Both the position numbers and the translations under genes were made by a program. A DNA stretch of 64,000 nucleotides from Brucella thiophenivorans (GTDB taxonomy: Bacteria; Pseudomonadota; Alphaproteobacteria; Rhizobiales; Rhizobiaceae), in assembly GCF_002252445.1 (NCBI RefSeq), contig NZ_NNRJ01000006.1:1-64000 (forward strand), given 5' to 3'. The notes beneath the pieces were generated by a model that worked only from the letters and a program-made list of their open reading frames with translations, was not told where the DNA came from and did no database searches. Shown in pieces: positions 43,984-53,253 of this stretch; positions within the stretch are counted from its first letter, which is position 1, and each line of letters starts with the position of its first letter.

Positions 43984-45465
43984 ATGTTGCCGAAAAATCG
44001 CTGGCTCGTTCTCGCAATCGTTTCCAGCGCGCTCTTCCTGATCGTTGTCGATATGACAGTGCTCTATACGGCCCTGCCACGCCTCACCCATGATCTCGCG
44101 GCAAGCGCTTCTGAGAAGCTTTGGATCATGAATATTTACCCGCTGGTCGTGGCTGGTCTTTTGCCGGGTCTTGGCACACTGGGTGACAAGCTTGGCCATA
44201 AGCGCATGTTCATGAGTGGCCTGGTGGTGTTTGGCCTTGCTTCGCTATGCGCAGCCTATTCGCCAAACCCGGAAGTACTGATCGCAGCCCGCGCATTTCT
44301 CGCCTGTGGCGCGGCGATGATGATGCCTGCTACGCTCTCGATCATTCGACTGACCTTCACCGATGAAAAAGAACGCTCGCTTGCCATTGGCATCTGGGCT
44401 GCAATCGCGTCCGGCGGCGCGGCTATTGGGCCGGTCGCAGGCGGTGTTCTGCTTGAATACTTCTGGTGGGGTTCGGTCTTCCTGATCAATGTGCCTGTTG
44501 TTCTGGTGGCGCTCGTGCTCTCGGCTTTCAACCTTGAAAATCGCCCACTTGGCTCCAAACGCAAATGGGACCTAATCGGCTCGATCCAGATCATGATCGG
44601 CCTTATTGCGCTGACCTATGCTGTCAAGGAACTCGCAAAGCGCGATGCATCCATGACAGTTTTTGCAACCAGCCTGATCATCGGACTTGTAGCTACGACG
44701 ATCTTCGTGCGCAGGCAGTTTGCAAGTGAAGAGCCGCTGATCGATTTCACGCTGTTTAACAACAAGCTGTTCTCAATGGGGGTGTTTGCAGCTCTGGTCG
44801 CATCGGGGTCTATGACCGGCATGGAACTGGTTTTCAGCCAGCGCATGCAGCTTATCGAAGGAATGTCGCCTTTGCAGGCAGGCTTGATGATTCTGCCAAT
44901 TCCGCTGGCGGCGTTCGTCGCAGGCCCGCTTGCCGGCATCATGTTGCCGCGCCTTGGAACCGGCAGAGTGCTTTGGATGTCGCTGGGCATTACCGCACTG
45001 GGTGTGATCATCTACATCCTGACCTACAAGCTTTCGACGCCAATTTATCTGACAGGACTGGCAATTCTCGGCTTTGGTGTCGGCTGTGCAATGACCGGCG
45101 CATCCTCCTCGATTATGGGCAATGCGCCCGCCGAAAAAGCAGGCATGGCAGCATCGGTTGAAGAAGTGTCGTTTGAACTTGGCAATGCGCTGGGTGTGAC
45201 AGCCTTTGGGAGCATCCTGTCGGCGTTTTACACCGCGAGCCTTGTTCTGCCAGCGGGCACAAGAATTCCGCCGGTTGTGCGTGATAGCCTCGATGAAGCC
45301 TTGCTTGCAGCGCAATCAATGGCATCAGAAGAAGCAGGAGCGCTGATAAAACTCGCCTCATCGGCATTTGAAAATGCCTATGTCGCCGTCATTATCGCGA
45401 CAGCAGTACTGCTGGTTGTTGCAACCATTGCCACTTACACAGTGCAGCGCCGCAATGCACTTTGA
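43984..45465 (+). CDS. MFS drug-efflux transporter, 14-TM DHA2 type
   Basis: 493 residues from MLPKNRWLVLAIVSSALFL (ATG 43984; a TTG six codons earlier is possible but lies in the operator). About 14 TM helices. DHA2 signatures: LIVVDMTVLYTALPRL (D in TM1, motif D1), LGDKLGHKRMFMSG (motif A), and GIWAAIASGGAAIGPVAGG (motif C). Looks like QacA/SmvA quaternary-ammonium or dye exporters; substrate unproven. TetR partner divergent. Confidence 0.9.
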   Translation: MLPKNRWLVLAIVSSALFLIVVDMTVLYTALPRLTHDLAASASEKLWIMNIYPLVVAGLLPGLGTLGDKLGHKRMFMSGLVVFGLASLCAAYSPNPEVLIAARAFLACGAAMMMPATLSIIRLTFTDEKERSLAIGIWAAIASGGAAIGPVAGGVLLEYFWWGSVFLINVPVVLVALVLSAFNLENRPLGSKRKWDLIGSIQIMIGLIALTYAVKELAKRDASMTVFATSLIIGLVATTIFVRRQFASEEPLIDFTLFNNKLFSMGVFAALVASGSMTGMELVFSQRMQLIEGMSPLQAGLMILPIPLAAFVAGPLAGIMLPRLGTGRVLWMSLGITALGVIIYILTYKLSTPIYLTGLAILGFGVGCAMTGASSSIMGNAPAEKAGMAASVEEVSFELGNALGVTAFGSILSAFYTASLVLPAGTRIPPVVRDSLDEALLAAQSMASEEAGALIKLASSAFENAYVAVIIATAVLLVVATIATYTVQRRNAL

Positions 45466-45569
45466 TAGAGCATTTCCAGCAAAAGTGCGTAGCGGTTTTG
45501 CGTGGGACAATGCGACAAAAAAATAATTAGAGCGTTTCTTGTGATTCTATCAAAATAGGAAACGCTCTA
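45466..45569. repeat. Two-hairpin palindromic element (copy 4), reaching into the cobE stop codon
   Basis: Begins at the base after the MFS stop (TAGAGCATTTCC...) and ends CGCTCTA at 45569. Hairpin A 45466-45525, hairpin B TTAGAGCGTTTCTTGTG / TAGGAAACGCTCTA (45527-45569). The terminal CTA provides the TAG stop of cobE on the minus strand. Confidence 0.75.
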
Positions 45570-45959
45570 ATTATGTGCCATCGCCAATGCGGCGGTGGCG
45601 CGACCTTCCACGGTCTTCTCGATCAGTAAAACAGCTTTCGGTCCTGACGCAGCCAGCGCTGCCGATTCTGCAACACCGTGACAACCAATAGCGACAAAGA
45701 CCGCTTCCGACGGATTTTTGATGCGGGGTGTTTCTTGATCAAGCCGCGCCGCACCAAAAAATTGCAGCTCACAGCCATAATACGCAGCAAGTTTATGCCA
45801 GACCGGATCAGCCTGTTTGGTATCAATTGTTGCAATCACATCTGGCTTAATGGAGTTTGTTTTCGCCAGAACCACATCTGCCAATGAAATAAGCTCCTCG
45901 AAGCTTACGCCTGAGGAGCTGCCCATTCCCAGCACGATTAATCGGCTATCAAAGACCAC
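45567..45959 (-). CDS. cobE: CobE / CbiG C-terminal-domain protein
   Basis: 130 residues from a GTG at 45959 ((M)VFDSRLIVLGMGSSSGVSF); longer readings run into the TerB gene, and no strong ribosome-binding site was found, so coupling with TerB is assumed. CbiG_C-like features: VLGMGSSSGVSFEELISL, VIATIDTKQADPVWHKLA, FVAIGCHGVAESAALAASG. CobE assists in aerobic pathways lacking standard CbiG activity; its exact chemistry is not clear to me. A second such domain is in CobJ. The stop codon lies inside a repeat. Confidence 0.8.
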   Translation of the reverse strand: MVFDSRLIVLGMGSSSGVSFEELISLADVVLAKTNSIKPDVIATIDTKQADPVWHKLAAYYGCELQFFGAARLDQETPRIKNPSEAVFVAIGCHGVAESAALAASGPKAVLLIEKTVEGRATAALAMAHN

Positions 45960-46398
45960 AGGGAGATACTTGCTGCGCCTGACGCAAATCTTCAGCCGTA
46001 ACCCCGAGCACTTCGGCAATACGCTTGATCATCGCGGTTTCTGACTGGTCGATTCGATTGTCAGCGCAAGCGATTCTCATCAGGTCTCGCAACAGCGAAG
46101 CCCGACGCTCCGGTGCCATTTCGGCAAGCATATTGGCTGCCTGTTTGGTCGTGGTTTCATATCCGAAATCCTTCAAATATTCCGTAACCTCCGGCAGTTC
46201 CTCTTCGGAAATTCCGAAACTTTCCAAGGCAATTGCTTTGAATGCAGCGATTTCCGCCGGGTGCCGGTCGCCATCGGCAAACACAACATGGAGCAGGAGA
46301 AGCAATTCCGAAGCGAGTGCCGGATCTTCGGCCACACGCTGCACAGCGCTCTTTTTGCTAAGAAACGCAGTAATGCGTTCGAAAATGCTTTCACTCAT
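45949..46398 (-). CDS. TerB-family (tellurite-resistance TerB fold) protein
   Basis: 149 residues from MSESIFERITAFLSKK. All-helical TerB/DjlA-like domain with acidic metal-binding repeats: LLLHVVFADGDRHPAEIAAFKAIALESFGI and MRIACADNRIDQSETAMIKRIAEVLGV. Small stand-alone TerB proteins are widespread, without known biochemical function. It overlaps the start of cobE by 11 bp, so it sits in a likely two-gene unit in the middle of the cob locus. Confidence 0.82.
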   Translation of the reverse strand: MSESIFERITAFLSKKSAVQRVAEDPALASELLLLLHVVFADGDRHPAEIAAFKAIALESFGISEEELPEVTEYLKDFGYETTTKQAANMLAEMAPERRASLLRDLMRIACADNRIDQSETAMIKRIAEVLGVTAEDLRQAQQVSPCGL

Positions 46399-46549
46399 AA
46401 ATGGCAGTCCCCTGTATGCGCTGATGTTCATTGTTATGATGCCCGAACCAGAAAACAAAGCAAGGGTAAGCTGGTTCCCGACACAACTTGTCTGGCATAA
46501 AAAAAATTCATGATCTATGTTGCGGCATCTTTTGCCGGACCCTTCCCCA

Positions 46550-47335
46550 ATGCTTGAATTCTTCGACACATTGACGTTGCTGCTCACCATGGCCGCTTTT
46601 ATTGCGGGCATTATTGATTCCATTGCTGGTGGCGGCGGCATGATTACGATTCCTGCGTTACTACTCGCTGGCATTCCACCGGTTGAAGCATTGGGCACGA
46701 ATAAGCTGCAAGGACTTTTCGGCTCATCATCGGCAACCATCGCCTATGCACGCAAAGGCCATGTGAATATCCGCGAACAATGGCCAGAAGCCATTGCATC
46801 ACTCATCGGTTCGGTTCTTGGCGCATTTTTGGCAACGATCCTTCCGGTCGACATTATGCGCGCCGCTCTGCCAATGTTACTGATCGCGATTGCAATTTAC
46901 TTTGCCGTAAAGCCCAGCCTCGGTGATCTCGACCGCTCGCGCCGCATCGGGCACTTCCTGTTTGGTATGACGATCATTCCGCTGATCGGCTTTTATGATG
47001 GCTTATTCGGCCCCGGAACCGGGTCGTTCTTCATGATCGCATTTGTAGCACTTGCAGGCTTTGGCGTTTTGAAAGCCACCGCTCACACAAAGCTTCTCAA
47101 CTGCGCATCCAATGTCGGCGGCTTTGCCACTTTTGCGCTGATTGGCGTTATCAATTGGAAAGTCGGCATCTGCATGGGTGTTGCGCAATTCATCGGCGCA
47201 CAGATCGGCGCAAGCCTTGCTATGAAAATCGGCTCCCGCATCATCAAGCCTTTGCTGATCGTCGTCAGCCTTGCGCTTGCTGTGCGGCTTTTGATGGAAC
47301 CCAGCAATCCGTTGCGCCAGTGGATCGGTTTCTAA
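46550..47335 (+). CDS. TSUP/TauE-SafE family membrane permease
   Basis: 261 residues from MLEFFDTLTLLLTMA (ATG 46550; 46517 is another option, neither with a clear ribosome-binding site). Two-fold repeat of the family: AAFIAGIIDSIAGGGGMITIPALLLAGIPPVEALGTNKLQG and IGFYDGLFGPGTGSFFMIAFVALAGFGVLKATAHTKLLN. About eight TM. Members export or import sulfur compounds or other anions; some lie near cobalamin genes and have been suggested for cobalt. Substrate not known. Confidence 0.88.
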   Translation: MLEFFDTLTLLLTMAAFIAGIIDSIAGGGGMITIPALLLAGIPPVEALGTNKLQGLFGSSSATIAYARKGHVNIREQWPEAIASLIGSVLGAFLATILPVDIMRAALPMLLIAIAIYFAVKPSLGDLDRSRRIGHFLFGMTIIPLIGFYDGLFGPGTGSFFMIAFVALAGFGVLKATAHTKLLNCASNVGGFATFALIGVINWKVGICMGVAQFIGAQIGASLAMKIGSRIIKPLLIVVSLALAVRLLMEPSNPLRQWIGF

Positions 47336-47673
47336 ACCCGCAAAGCCACCAGCACCACGGAGAGCTTGTCTACCGCTGATACGCGTGAAGCCTCACCAAT
47401 CTGCAAAGCACGAAAATAGGCAAGCCATGATGCACCAATCGCAAGACCGGACAGCACCAGAAACACCCAAGATTTGGCAGAAACTTCACCGGGCTTCTGC
47501 CATTGCCCGGTTACTGTCAGAAACAAACACAGAGCTGCAATAATGACCAGCGTGCGGACAAGCGTAGCAAAATCCGAGTTGATACCCTGAATGCCAACCT
47601 TAGCGAAGATTGCAGTCAGTGCGGCAAATACCGCCGACATCAAAGCCCAGAATTGCCAGCTATCTAACATCAA
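47332..47673 (-). CDS. Short EamA-type permease lacking the last TM helix
   Basis: 113 residues, beginning MMLDSWQFWALMSAVFAALTAIFAKVGIQGINSDF. Single-EamA-unit proteins of about 140 residues share this start and the block SWLAYFRALQIGEASRVSAVDKLSVVLVAL, after which they normally have one more loop and TM helix. Here the frame ends three residues later (RV stop). About 25-30 residues appear missing, perhaps by deletion between two similar VLVA segments. Overlaps cobO start by 4 bp and the TSUP gene by 4 bp (convergent). Possibly non-functional. Confidence 0.7.
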   Translation of the reverse strand: MMLDSWQFWALMSAVFAALTAIFAKVGIQGINSDFATLVRTLVIIAALCLFLTVTGQWQKPGEVSAKSWVFLVLSGLAIGASWLAYFRALQIGEASRVSAVDKLSVVLVALRV

Positions 47674-48308
47674 AACTCAATGCCTTTTTGTGCCTTTACG
47701 CCAGAACGGAACGGATGTTTGATCAGTTCCATCTCGGTCACAAGATCGGCAGCTTCAATCAACTCATCCTTGGCATTGCGGCCCGTGATGATGACATGCT
47801 TCATTTCCGGCTTGGCTCGAAGCACTTCGATAATTTCCTCCACCGGCAGATAATCATAGCGCAGCACGATATTAAGCTCATCGCAGAGCACCAGATCATA
47901 GCTTTCATCAAGGATCATGGCTTTGGCCTGCTCCCACGCATCACGCGCCATGGCAATGTCACGCGCACGATCCTGTGTTTCCCAAGTAAAACCTTCACCA
48001 AGTGCCGAAATCGTCACCTGCTCCGGGAATTTTTCCAGCACCCAGCGCTCGCCCGTGTCCCATGAGCCTTTGACAAACTGTACGACACCAACCTTCATGC
48101 CATGACCAACCGCTCGAAAAACCATGCCGAAACCAGCGGTCGATTTGCCTTTGCCCTTACCGGTATTGACAATCACCAGACCTTTTTCATCGGTCTTGGT
48201 GGCCTGAATCTTGTCGCGGGCAGCTTTCTTCTTGCGCATTTTATCTGCGTGGCGGGCATTCATCTCCTCTTCCGTCATCGAAAGAAGTTTCGCAGATTTC
48301 TCAACCAT
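47670..48308 (-). CDS. cobO: Cob(I)yrinic acid a,c-diamide adenosyltransferase
   Basis: 212 residues. CobO (BtuR/CobA type) transfers adenosyl from ATP to Co(I). P-loop VNTGKGKGKSTAGFGM near 47-62 and the adjacent SWDTGERWVLEKFPEQV and DLVLCDELNIVLRYDYL segments are intact. The N-terminal 40 residues are basic and helical, as usual. Lies 100 bp after cobN on the same strand. Confidence 0.95.
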   Translation of the reverse strand: MVEKSAKLLSMTEEEMNARHADKMRKKKAARDKIQATKTDEKGLVIVNTGKGKGKSTAGFGMVFRAVGHGMKVGVVQFVKGSWDTGERWVLEKFPEQVTISALGEGFTWETQDRARDIAMARDAWEQAKAMILDESYDLVLCDELNIVLRYDYLPVEEIIEVLRAKPEMKHVIITGRNAKDELIEAADLVTEMELIKHPFRSGVKAQKGIEF

Positions 48309-48408
48309 TTAATGCCCTTTCCGGAATCATTTTATCAAGTTCAACAAGCGCTATGAAAGATGCCAGAACTTCCATGTCAGACTTTGCTTACAAACAAATT
48401 GAGGCCCA

Positions 48409-51400
48409 TCACAAAGCCGTTTTTGTGCAGTGTTGCATCAGATTTTCAAGCTCGAACCGTGCAGAATTGGATCGCGGCACCCAGAAGCCGCGCTCTATCG
48501 CATCATTGAGTTTGGAAGCTGTTTCACGAAGTGCCGCCGGATTTTTCTCAGCCATGAAATCATGTACCGCTTTGTCAGCGATGTAAGCCTGATAGACAGT
48601 CTCGAAATGATGATTGCCGACTTTGCCGGTCGTGGCAGCAAAGGCAAAGAGATAATCAACGGTCGCTGCAATTTCCGCAGCACCCTTATAGCCGTGACGC
48701 ATCACACCATTGATCCATTTTGGGTTGGCAGCACGGCCACGCACCACCCGCGACAATTCTTCTTCGAGCGTACGGATCACCGGCTTTTCCGGTCGCGAAT
48801 GATCATTGTGATAAACGGTTGGCATTGCACCCGTGAGATTTTCCACGGTCGCAGCCATGCCGCCTTCAAACTGATAATAATCATCACTGTCGAGAAGATC
48901 GTGCTCGCGGTTATCCTGATTCTGCACCACCGCCTGCACGGAACGCAACCGCTCCTCCAGCAGTCCGCGCTCCGCCTGCCCTTCCTCACCTGCGCCGTAG
49001 GCATAGCCGCCCCAGACGAGCCAGGCTTCCGCAAGATCATCACGTCCGGCCCAACTATTTTCATCAATAAGGGCCTGCAAACCAGCCCCATAAGAGCCGG
49101 GCTTGGAGCCAAACACGCGATAGCCTGCACGACGGGCAGCATCCTGCGCATTAACACCCGATGCAACGAGCCGCGCTTGTTCATCGCGAATGCGCGCGGC
49201 GATCGGATTGTCTTCGGCATCCTCATCTAGAGCGCCCACAGCACGCACGGCCTTATCGAATAGCGCAATCTGGTCCGGAAAGGCATCGCGGAAGAAGCCG
49301 GAAATACGAAGCGTCACATCAACACGCGGACGGGCGAGCTTGGCAATCGACACAATCTCGTAGCCGGTAACGCGCCGCGAGGCCATGTCCCACAGAGGCT
49401 TCACACCGATCAGCGCCAAGGCCTGCGCAATATCATCACCTCCGGTACGCATGTTGGACGTACCCCATGCGGTGAGACCAAAAGATGTCGGCCACTCGCC
49501 ATGATCCTGCGTATAGCGCGTGATCAGCAGTTCTGCCGATTTACGCCCTAGCTCCCATGCGGCAGGCGTCGGCACAGCACGGCTATCCGTGGAATAGAAG
49601 TTGCGCCCGGTCGGCAAAACATCTGGCCGCCCACGCGTTGGCGCACCTGATGGTCCAGGCGGCACAAAACGTCCCGAAATCGCAGACAAAAAACCTTCAA
49701 TCTCACAGGGGCCGCATGCTGTCACCATAGGCCGTAAATGATCGTTGATCGATTGCAAAACAGCATTCGTCTGCGTCCAGTTTGCCGGGCAAACGACCTC
49801 GCCCTCTACAAACTGAGCCGCAAGAAGCTCAATCCGCTCGACAGTATCACCCGCAATACGCCAGCTTGCCGGGCTTGCTGCAACCAGCAATTCAGGCTTT
49901 GGCCCAATCCAAGGATCAGCCATCACGCAATCTAGCGGATCAAAACCTTCGCCAAGCCCTGCATCCTTAGCAATTGCCCGTTGCAAGCTTTGCTCGCCCG
50001 ACAGACCACCAAGCGATAACGGAATGCCGCGTGGCACACGCGCAAGTGCGACGAGCAAATCGGTCAATAACCGTCCTTCGGGGGCAAGTCCGAAAATATG
50101 CAACCCATCACGGATTTGCATTTCTTTGAGATCACAAAGATAGGCATCGAGCTTCTGCAAAGCCATATCTTCATCATCGTGATCGTGAATACCTGCATCG
50201 CGATCAAGGCCAATATCACGCACCAGATCGAGTATCTGCACTTTCAACCGCAGCAGACGGCGCGGATCAACGCCCGACGCCTCGTAATATTCATCGACCA
50301 GCGCTTCGAGGTCTTTGAGCGGTCCATAGCTTTCGGCGCGCGTCAGCGGTGGCGTCAGGTGATCTATAATCACTGCACCCGCACGGCGCTTGGCCTGTGT
50401 GCCTTCACCCGGATCATTGACAATAAACGGATACACATGCGGCGTTGGCCCAAAGACCGCTTCAGGATAGCAATTTTCAGACAAAGCCAGCGCCTTGCCC
50501 GGCAACCATTCCAGATTGCCATGCTTGCCCATATGCACAATGGCATCGACGTTCGCCACGTCGCGCAAATAGGCGTAAAAAGCGATATAACCATGCGGCG
50601 GCACGAGATCGGGCGAGTGGTAAGTCTCTTTCGGATCAATGTTGTAACCACGCGCGGGCTGAATTCCGGCGATTGTTTCACCAAGCTTCATCAGCGGCAG
50701 CGCAAAGCCACCCACTTCGTCGTCATAGAATGGATCACGTGAAGGCTCACCCCAGCGGCTTTCAATTTCCTGCTGAATCGCATTGGGAAGTTTTTTGAAA
50801 AACGCTTTGTATTGATTGAGAGAAATCGTCTCGCGGATTTCCCGCCCATCGCGTGCCGCATTCGTTGGACCCGCCATGATAAGCCGCATGAAAGCATCGC
50901 TATCGGCAGGCACATCACCCACGCAATATCCCTCACCCGCCATAGCGCGCAAAACTTCTACCGTTCCGGCTGGCGTATCAAGTCCAACGCCATTGCCAAG
51001 CCTGCCATCACGGTTTGGATAATTGGCAAGTATCAGTGCAATGCGGCGCTCTTCCGGCTTCTTGCGCTTCAAACGCACCCAGTTGGCTGCAAGTCGCGCC
51101 ACAAAATCCACGCGCCCGGCATCCGGCTCATGGGTGACGATATTCGCCTCAACCTGAGTATCAAATTGTCTGGCAGATTTGAAAGACACCGCACGCGAAA
51201 GCACGCGCCCATCAATTTCCGGCAGAGCTACATTCATTGCAAGATCACGCGCCAGCAATCCTTGCTGCGAGCTTTCCCATGTGGCCTTTGGTGTGCCGGA
51301 AAAAATCACCTGCAAGACCATATTGCCACGCGCATCGAGCACGGTCGACTTTCGTTCTGATCCCGGCGATGAAATGGCAAAGCCAGTGGCATTGAGTACA

Positions 51401-52182
51401 ATATCCGGGCGGCAATCTTCAAACAGACCATCGACAACCGCAACCGACAGCCTGTCCTTGAGGCTCGAAACAAAGATCGGCAGCGGGTTTAGCCCTTGCG
51501 TCTGCAAGGCACGAACCAGCGCTTCAACAGGCTGCGTCTGCCCGCTCTGAACAAGCGCACGATAAAAAATGATTGCAGCAACCGGTCCATCCGCTACCTG
51601 CCACTGCTTTTTAATCAGCTCAACCGAAGGCGTGAGCATATCCGGCCACCAAAGCCCGGCTTTGAGAAGTGGTGCGGCCTCTTCCGGTTTTTCGTTTCCG
51701 TCGATCAATGCCGTGCAATAATCAAGGAATCGGCACGTATTCACCGCACCGCCTTCGATCAAATATTGCCAGAGCGCATCGCGCTCTTGTGCGGATATAG
51801 TCGAGAACCGCTCAAGCCCGTAGTCGGGCTTATCATCTCCCGGCAGCACCGCTAACTTGATACCATGCCCGAGCGCACAGGCATGAAGCGCTTCAAGCCC
51901 ATAAGGCCAATAGGTCTCACCACCAATAATCCGCACCACGATGAGTTTCGCATGCTTCGCTGTGCGCTCGACATAGGCGTCGACCGACATGGGATGCGTG
52001 AGGCTCAAAAAATTGGCAAGCCTTAGACTTGGCCCTCCTTGCACGCCTGATCGGGCATGTGCAAGGCTGGCCAGTTCCGTATCGGCAGCGGAAAGAAACA
52101 ATATATCGCCCGGCGTCTGGCCGAGATCGACGGCCTCATTGCCGTCGCTGATCGTTCCTTTTTGGGCAAGCAATAAGTGCAT
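48409..52182 (-). CDS. cobN: Cobaltochelatase subunit CobN
   Basis: 1257 residues, the expected size. CobN is the large, porphyrin-binding subunit that inserts cobalt into hydrogenobyrinate a,c-diamide with CobS and CobT (neither in this window), and is related to ChlH/BchH. Landmarks: VNTCRFLDYCTALIDG, VHMGKHGNLEWLPGKALALSE, FIVNDPGEGTQAKRRAGAVIIDHLTPPL, and ARPRVDVTLRISGFFRDAFP. The upstream cobW overlaps its ATG by one base (TAATG). Many long antisense frames in it are shadows. Confidence 0.97.
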   Translation of the reverse strand: MHLLLAQKGTISDGNEAVDLGQTPGDILFLSAADTELASLAHARSGVQGGPSLRLANFLSLTHPMSVDAYVERTAKHAKLIVVRIIGGETYWPYGLEALHACALGHGIKLAVLPGDDKPDYGLERFSTISAQERDALWQYLIEGGAVNTCRFLDYCTALIDGNEKPEEAAPLLKAGLWWPDMLTPSVELIKKQWQVADGPVAAIIFYRALVQSGQTQPVEALVRALQTQGLNPLPIFVSSLKDRLSVAVVDGLFEDCRPDIVLNATGFAISSPGSERKSTVLDARGNMVLQVIFSGTPKATWESSQQGLLARDLAMNVALPEIDGRVLSRAVSFKSARQFDTQVEANIVTHEPDAGRVDFVARLAANWVRLKRKKPEERRIALILANYPNRDGRLGNGVGLDTPAGTVEVLRAMAGEGYCVGDVPADSDAFMRLIMAGPTNAARDGREIRETISLNQYKAFFKKLPNAIQQEIESRWGEPSRDPFYDDEVGGFALPLMKLGETIAGIQPARGYNIDPKETYHSPDLVPPHGYIAFYAYLRDVANVDAIVHMGKHGNLEWLPGKALALSENCYPEAVFGPTPHVYPFIVNDPGEGTQAKRRAGAVIIDHLTPPLTRAESYGPLKDLEALVDEYYEASGVDPRRLLRLKVQILDLVRDIGLDRDAGIHDHDDEDMALQKLDAYLCDLKEMQIRDGLHIFGLAPEGRLLTDLLVALARVPRGIPLSLGGLSGEQSLQRAIAKDAGLGEGFDPLDCVMADPWIGPKPELLVAASPASWRIAGDTVERIELLAAQFVEGEVVCPANWTQTNAVLQSINDHLRPMVTACGPCEIEGFLSAISGRFVPPGPSGAPTRGRPDVLPTGRNFYSTDSRAVPTPAAWELGRKSAELLITRYTQDHGEWPTSFGLTAWGTSNMRTGGDDIAQALALIGVKPLWDMASRRVTGYEIVSIAKLARPRVDVTLRISGFFRDAFPDQIALFDKAVRAVGALDEDAEDNPIAARIRDEQARLVASGVNAQDAARRAGYRVFGSKPGSYGAGLQALIDENSWAGRDDLAEAWLVWGGYAYGAGEEGQAERGLLEERLRSVQAVVQNQDNREHDLLDSDDYYQFEGGMAATVENLTGAMPTVYHNDHSRPEKPVIRTLEEELSRVVRGRAANPKWINGVMRHGYKGAAEIAATVDYLFAFAATTGKVGNHHFETVYQAYIADKAVHDFMAEKNPAALRETASKLNDAIERGFWVPRSNSARFELENLMQHCTKTAL

Positions 52183-53249
52183 TATGAAACGGAAGCTTTC
52201 ACGGCTTGGGTAATTGCCTGCTCGTCAATTTCATGCAGGCCGATAACGACAAGACGCGTGGCTCTTGTCTCATCCTTACCCCACGGACGATCGAAATAAT
52301 GCTCAATCCGCGGACCAACAGCCTGAACAACCAGACGCATCGGCTTGCCCGGCACGTCAACAAAGCCCTTGAGACGCAGCACATCATGCTCCGCGATCAC
52401 ACCTTTGAGCTTTTCAGCAAACGCCTTCGGATCGGCGACGGAACCCGCTTCCACGACAAAGCTTTCAAACTCGTCGTGATCATGCTCATGTCCGTCGGCA
52501 TGATGAATTTCGTGATGCGACTTGCGATTGGCAATATCGTCTTCCGTACCCACGCCAAGACCGAGCAGCACATCGGCACCGAGCTTGCCGAAACTTGCCG
52601 GAACCATGTTCACGCGGCGCGATGAACGTTTCGCCACATCCGCCTTCACGCTATCGAGTTTGGAAGGATCAATAAGGTCTGCTTTGTTCAGGACAATCAG
52701 ATCGGCTGCATGAATCTGATCCTCAAAAAGTTCCTCTAAGGGGCTTTCATGATCAAGAGAGGAGTCCGCCGCGCGTTGCGCATCGACCTTGTCATGGTCG
52801 TCGGCAAAACGACCTTCGGCAACGGCTGCGGCATCAATCACCGTCACTACGCCATCGACAGTCACCTGAGTCTTGATTTCCGGCCAGTTGAACGCTGCGA
52901 CCAGCGGTTGCGGCAGCGCAAGCCCCGAAGTTTCAATCACAATGTGATCGGGACGATCGGCACGATCCAGAAGCTTGGTCATGGTCGGAATGAAGTCATC
53001 GGCAACAGTGCAGCAGATGCAGCCATTGTTGAGTTCGATCACATCTTCTTCGCGGCAGGTTTCAATGCCGCAGCCTTTGAGAATTCCGCCATCGACGCCA
53101 AGATCACCAAACTCATTGATGATGAGCGCGATACGCTTGCCATTGGCGTTTTCCAGCAGATTGCGGATCAGCGTGGTCTTGCCGGAGCCTAAAAATCCGG
53201 TGATCACGGTTGCCGGTATCTTTTCACCACGCATTTTCTGTGCCTGCAT
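52182..53249 (-). CDS. cobW: CobW, G3E GTPase of cobalamin synthesis
   Basis: 355 residues. GTPase of the COG0523/G3E family, thought to deliver cobalt for CobN. P-loop GFLGSGKTTL at 18-27, the metal site CICC at 77-80 (GCICCTVADD), the nucleotide motif NKADLID and a histidine-rich loop near 240-260 (HHEIHHADGHEHDHDE). The C-terminal domain is the CobW_C fold. Four bp after cobP's stop; it overlaps cobN. Confidence 0.95.
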   Translation of the reverse strand: MQAQKMRGEKIPATVITGFLGSGKTTLIRNLLENANGKRIALIINEFGDLGVDGGILKGCGIETCREEDVIELNNGCICCTVADDFIPTMTKLLDRADRPDHIVIETSGLALPQPLVAAFNWPEIKTQVTVDGVVTVIDAAAVAEGRFADDHDKVDAQRAADSSLDHESPLEELFEDQIHAADLIVLNKADLIDPSKLDSVKADVAKRSSRRVNMVPASFGKLGADVLLGLGVGTEDDIANRKSHHEIHHADGHEHDHDEFESFVVEAGSVADPKAFAEKLKGVIAEHDVLRLKGFVDVPGKPMRLVVQAVGPRIEHYFDRPWGKDETRATRLVVIGLHEIDEQAITQAVKASVS

Positions 53250-53253
53250 AAAA

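Noticed and set aside
50812-51360. Several long frames opposite cobN
   Set aside because: They follow the codon structure of cobN and have unusual His/Arg-rich composition without motifs.
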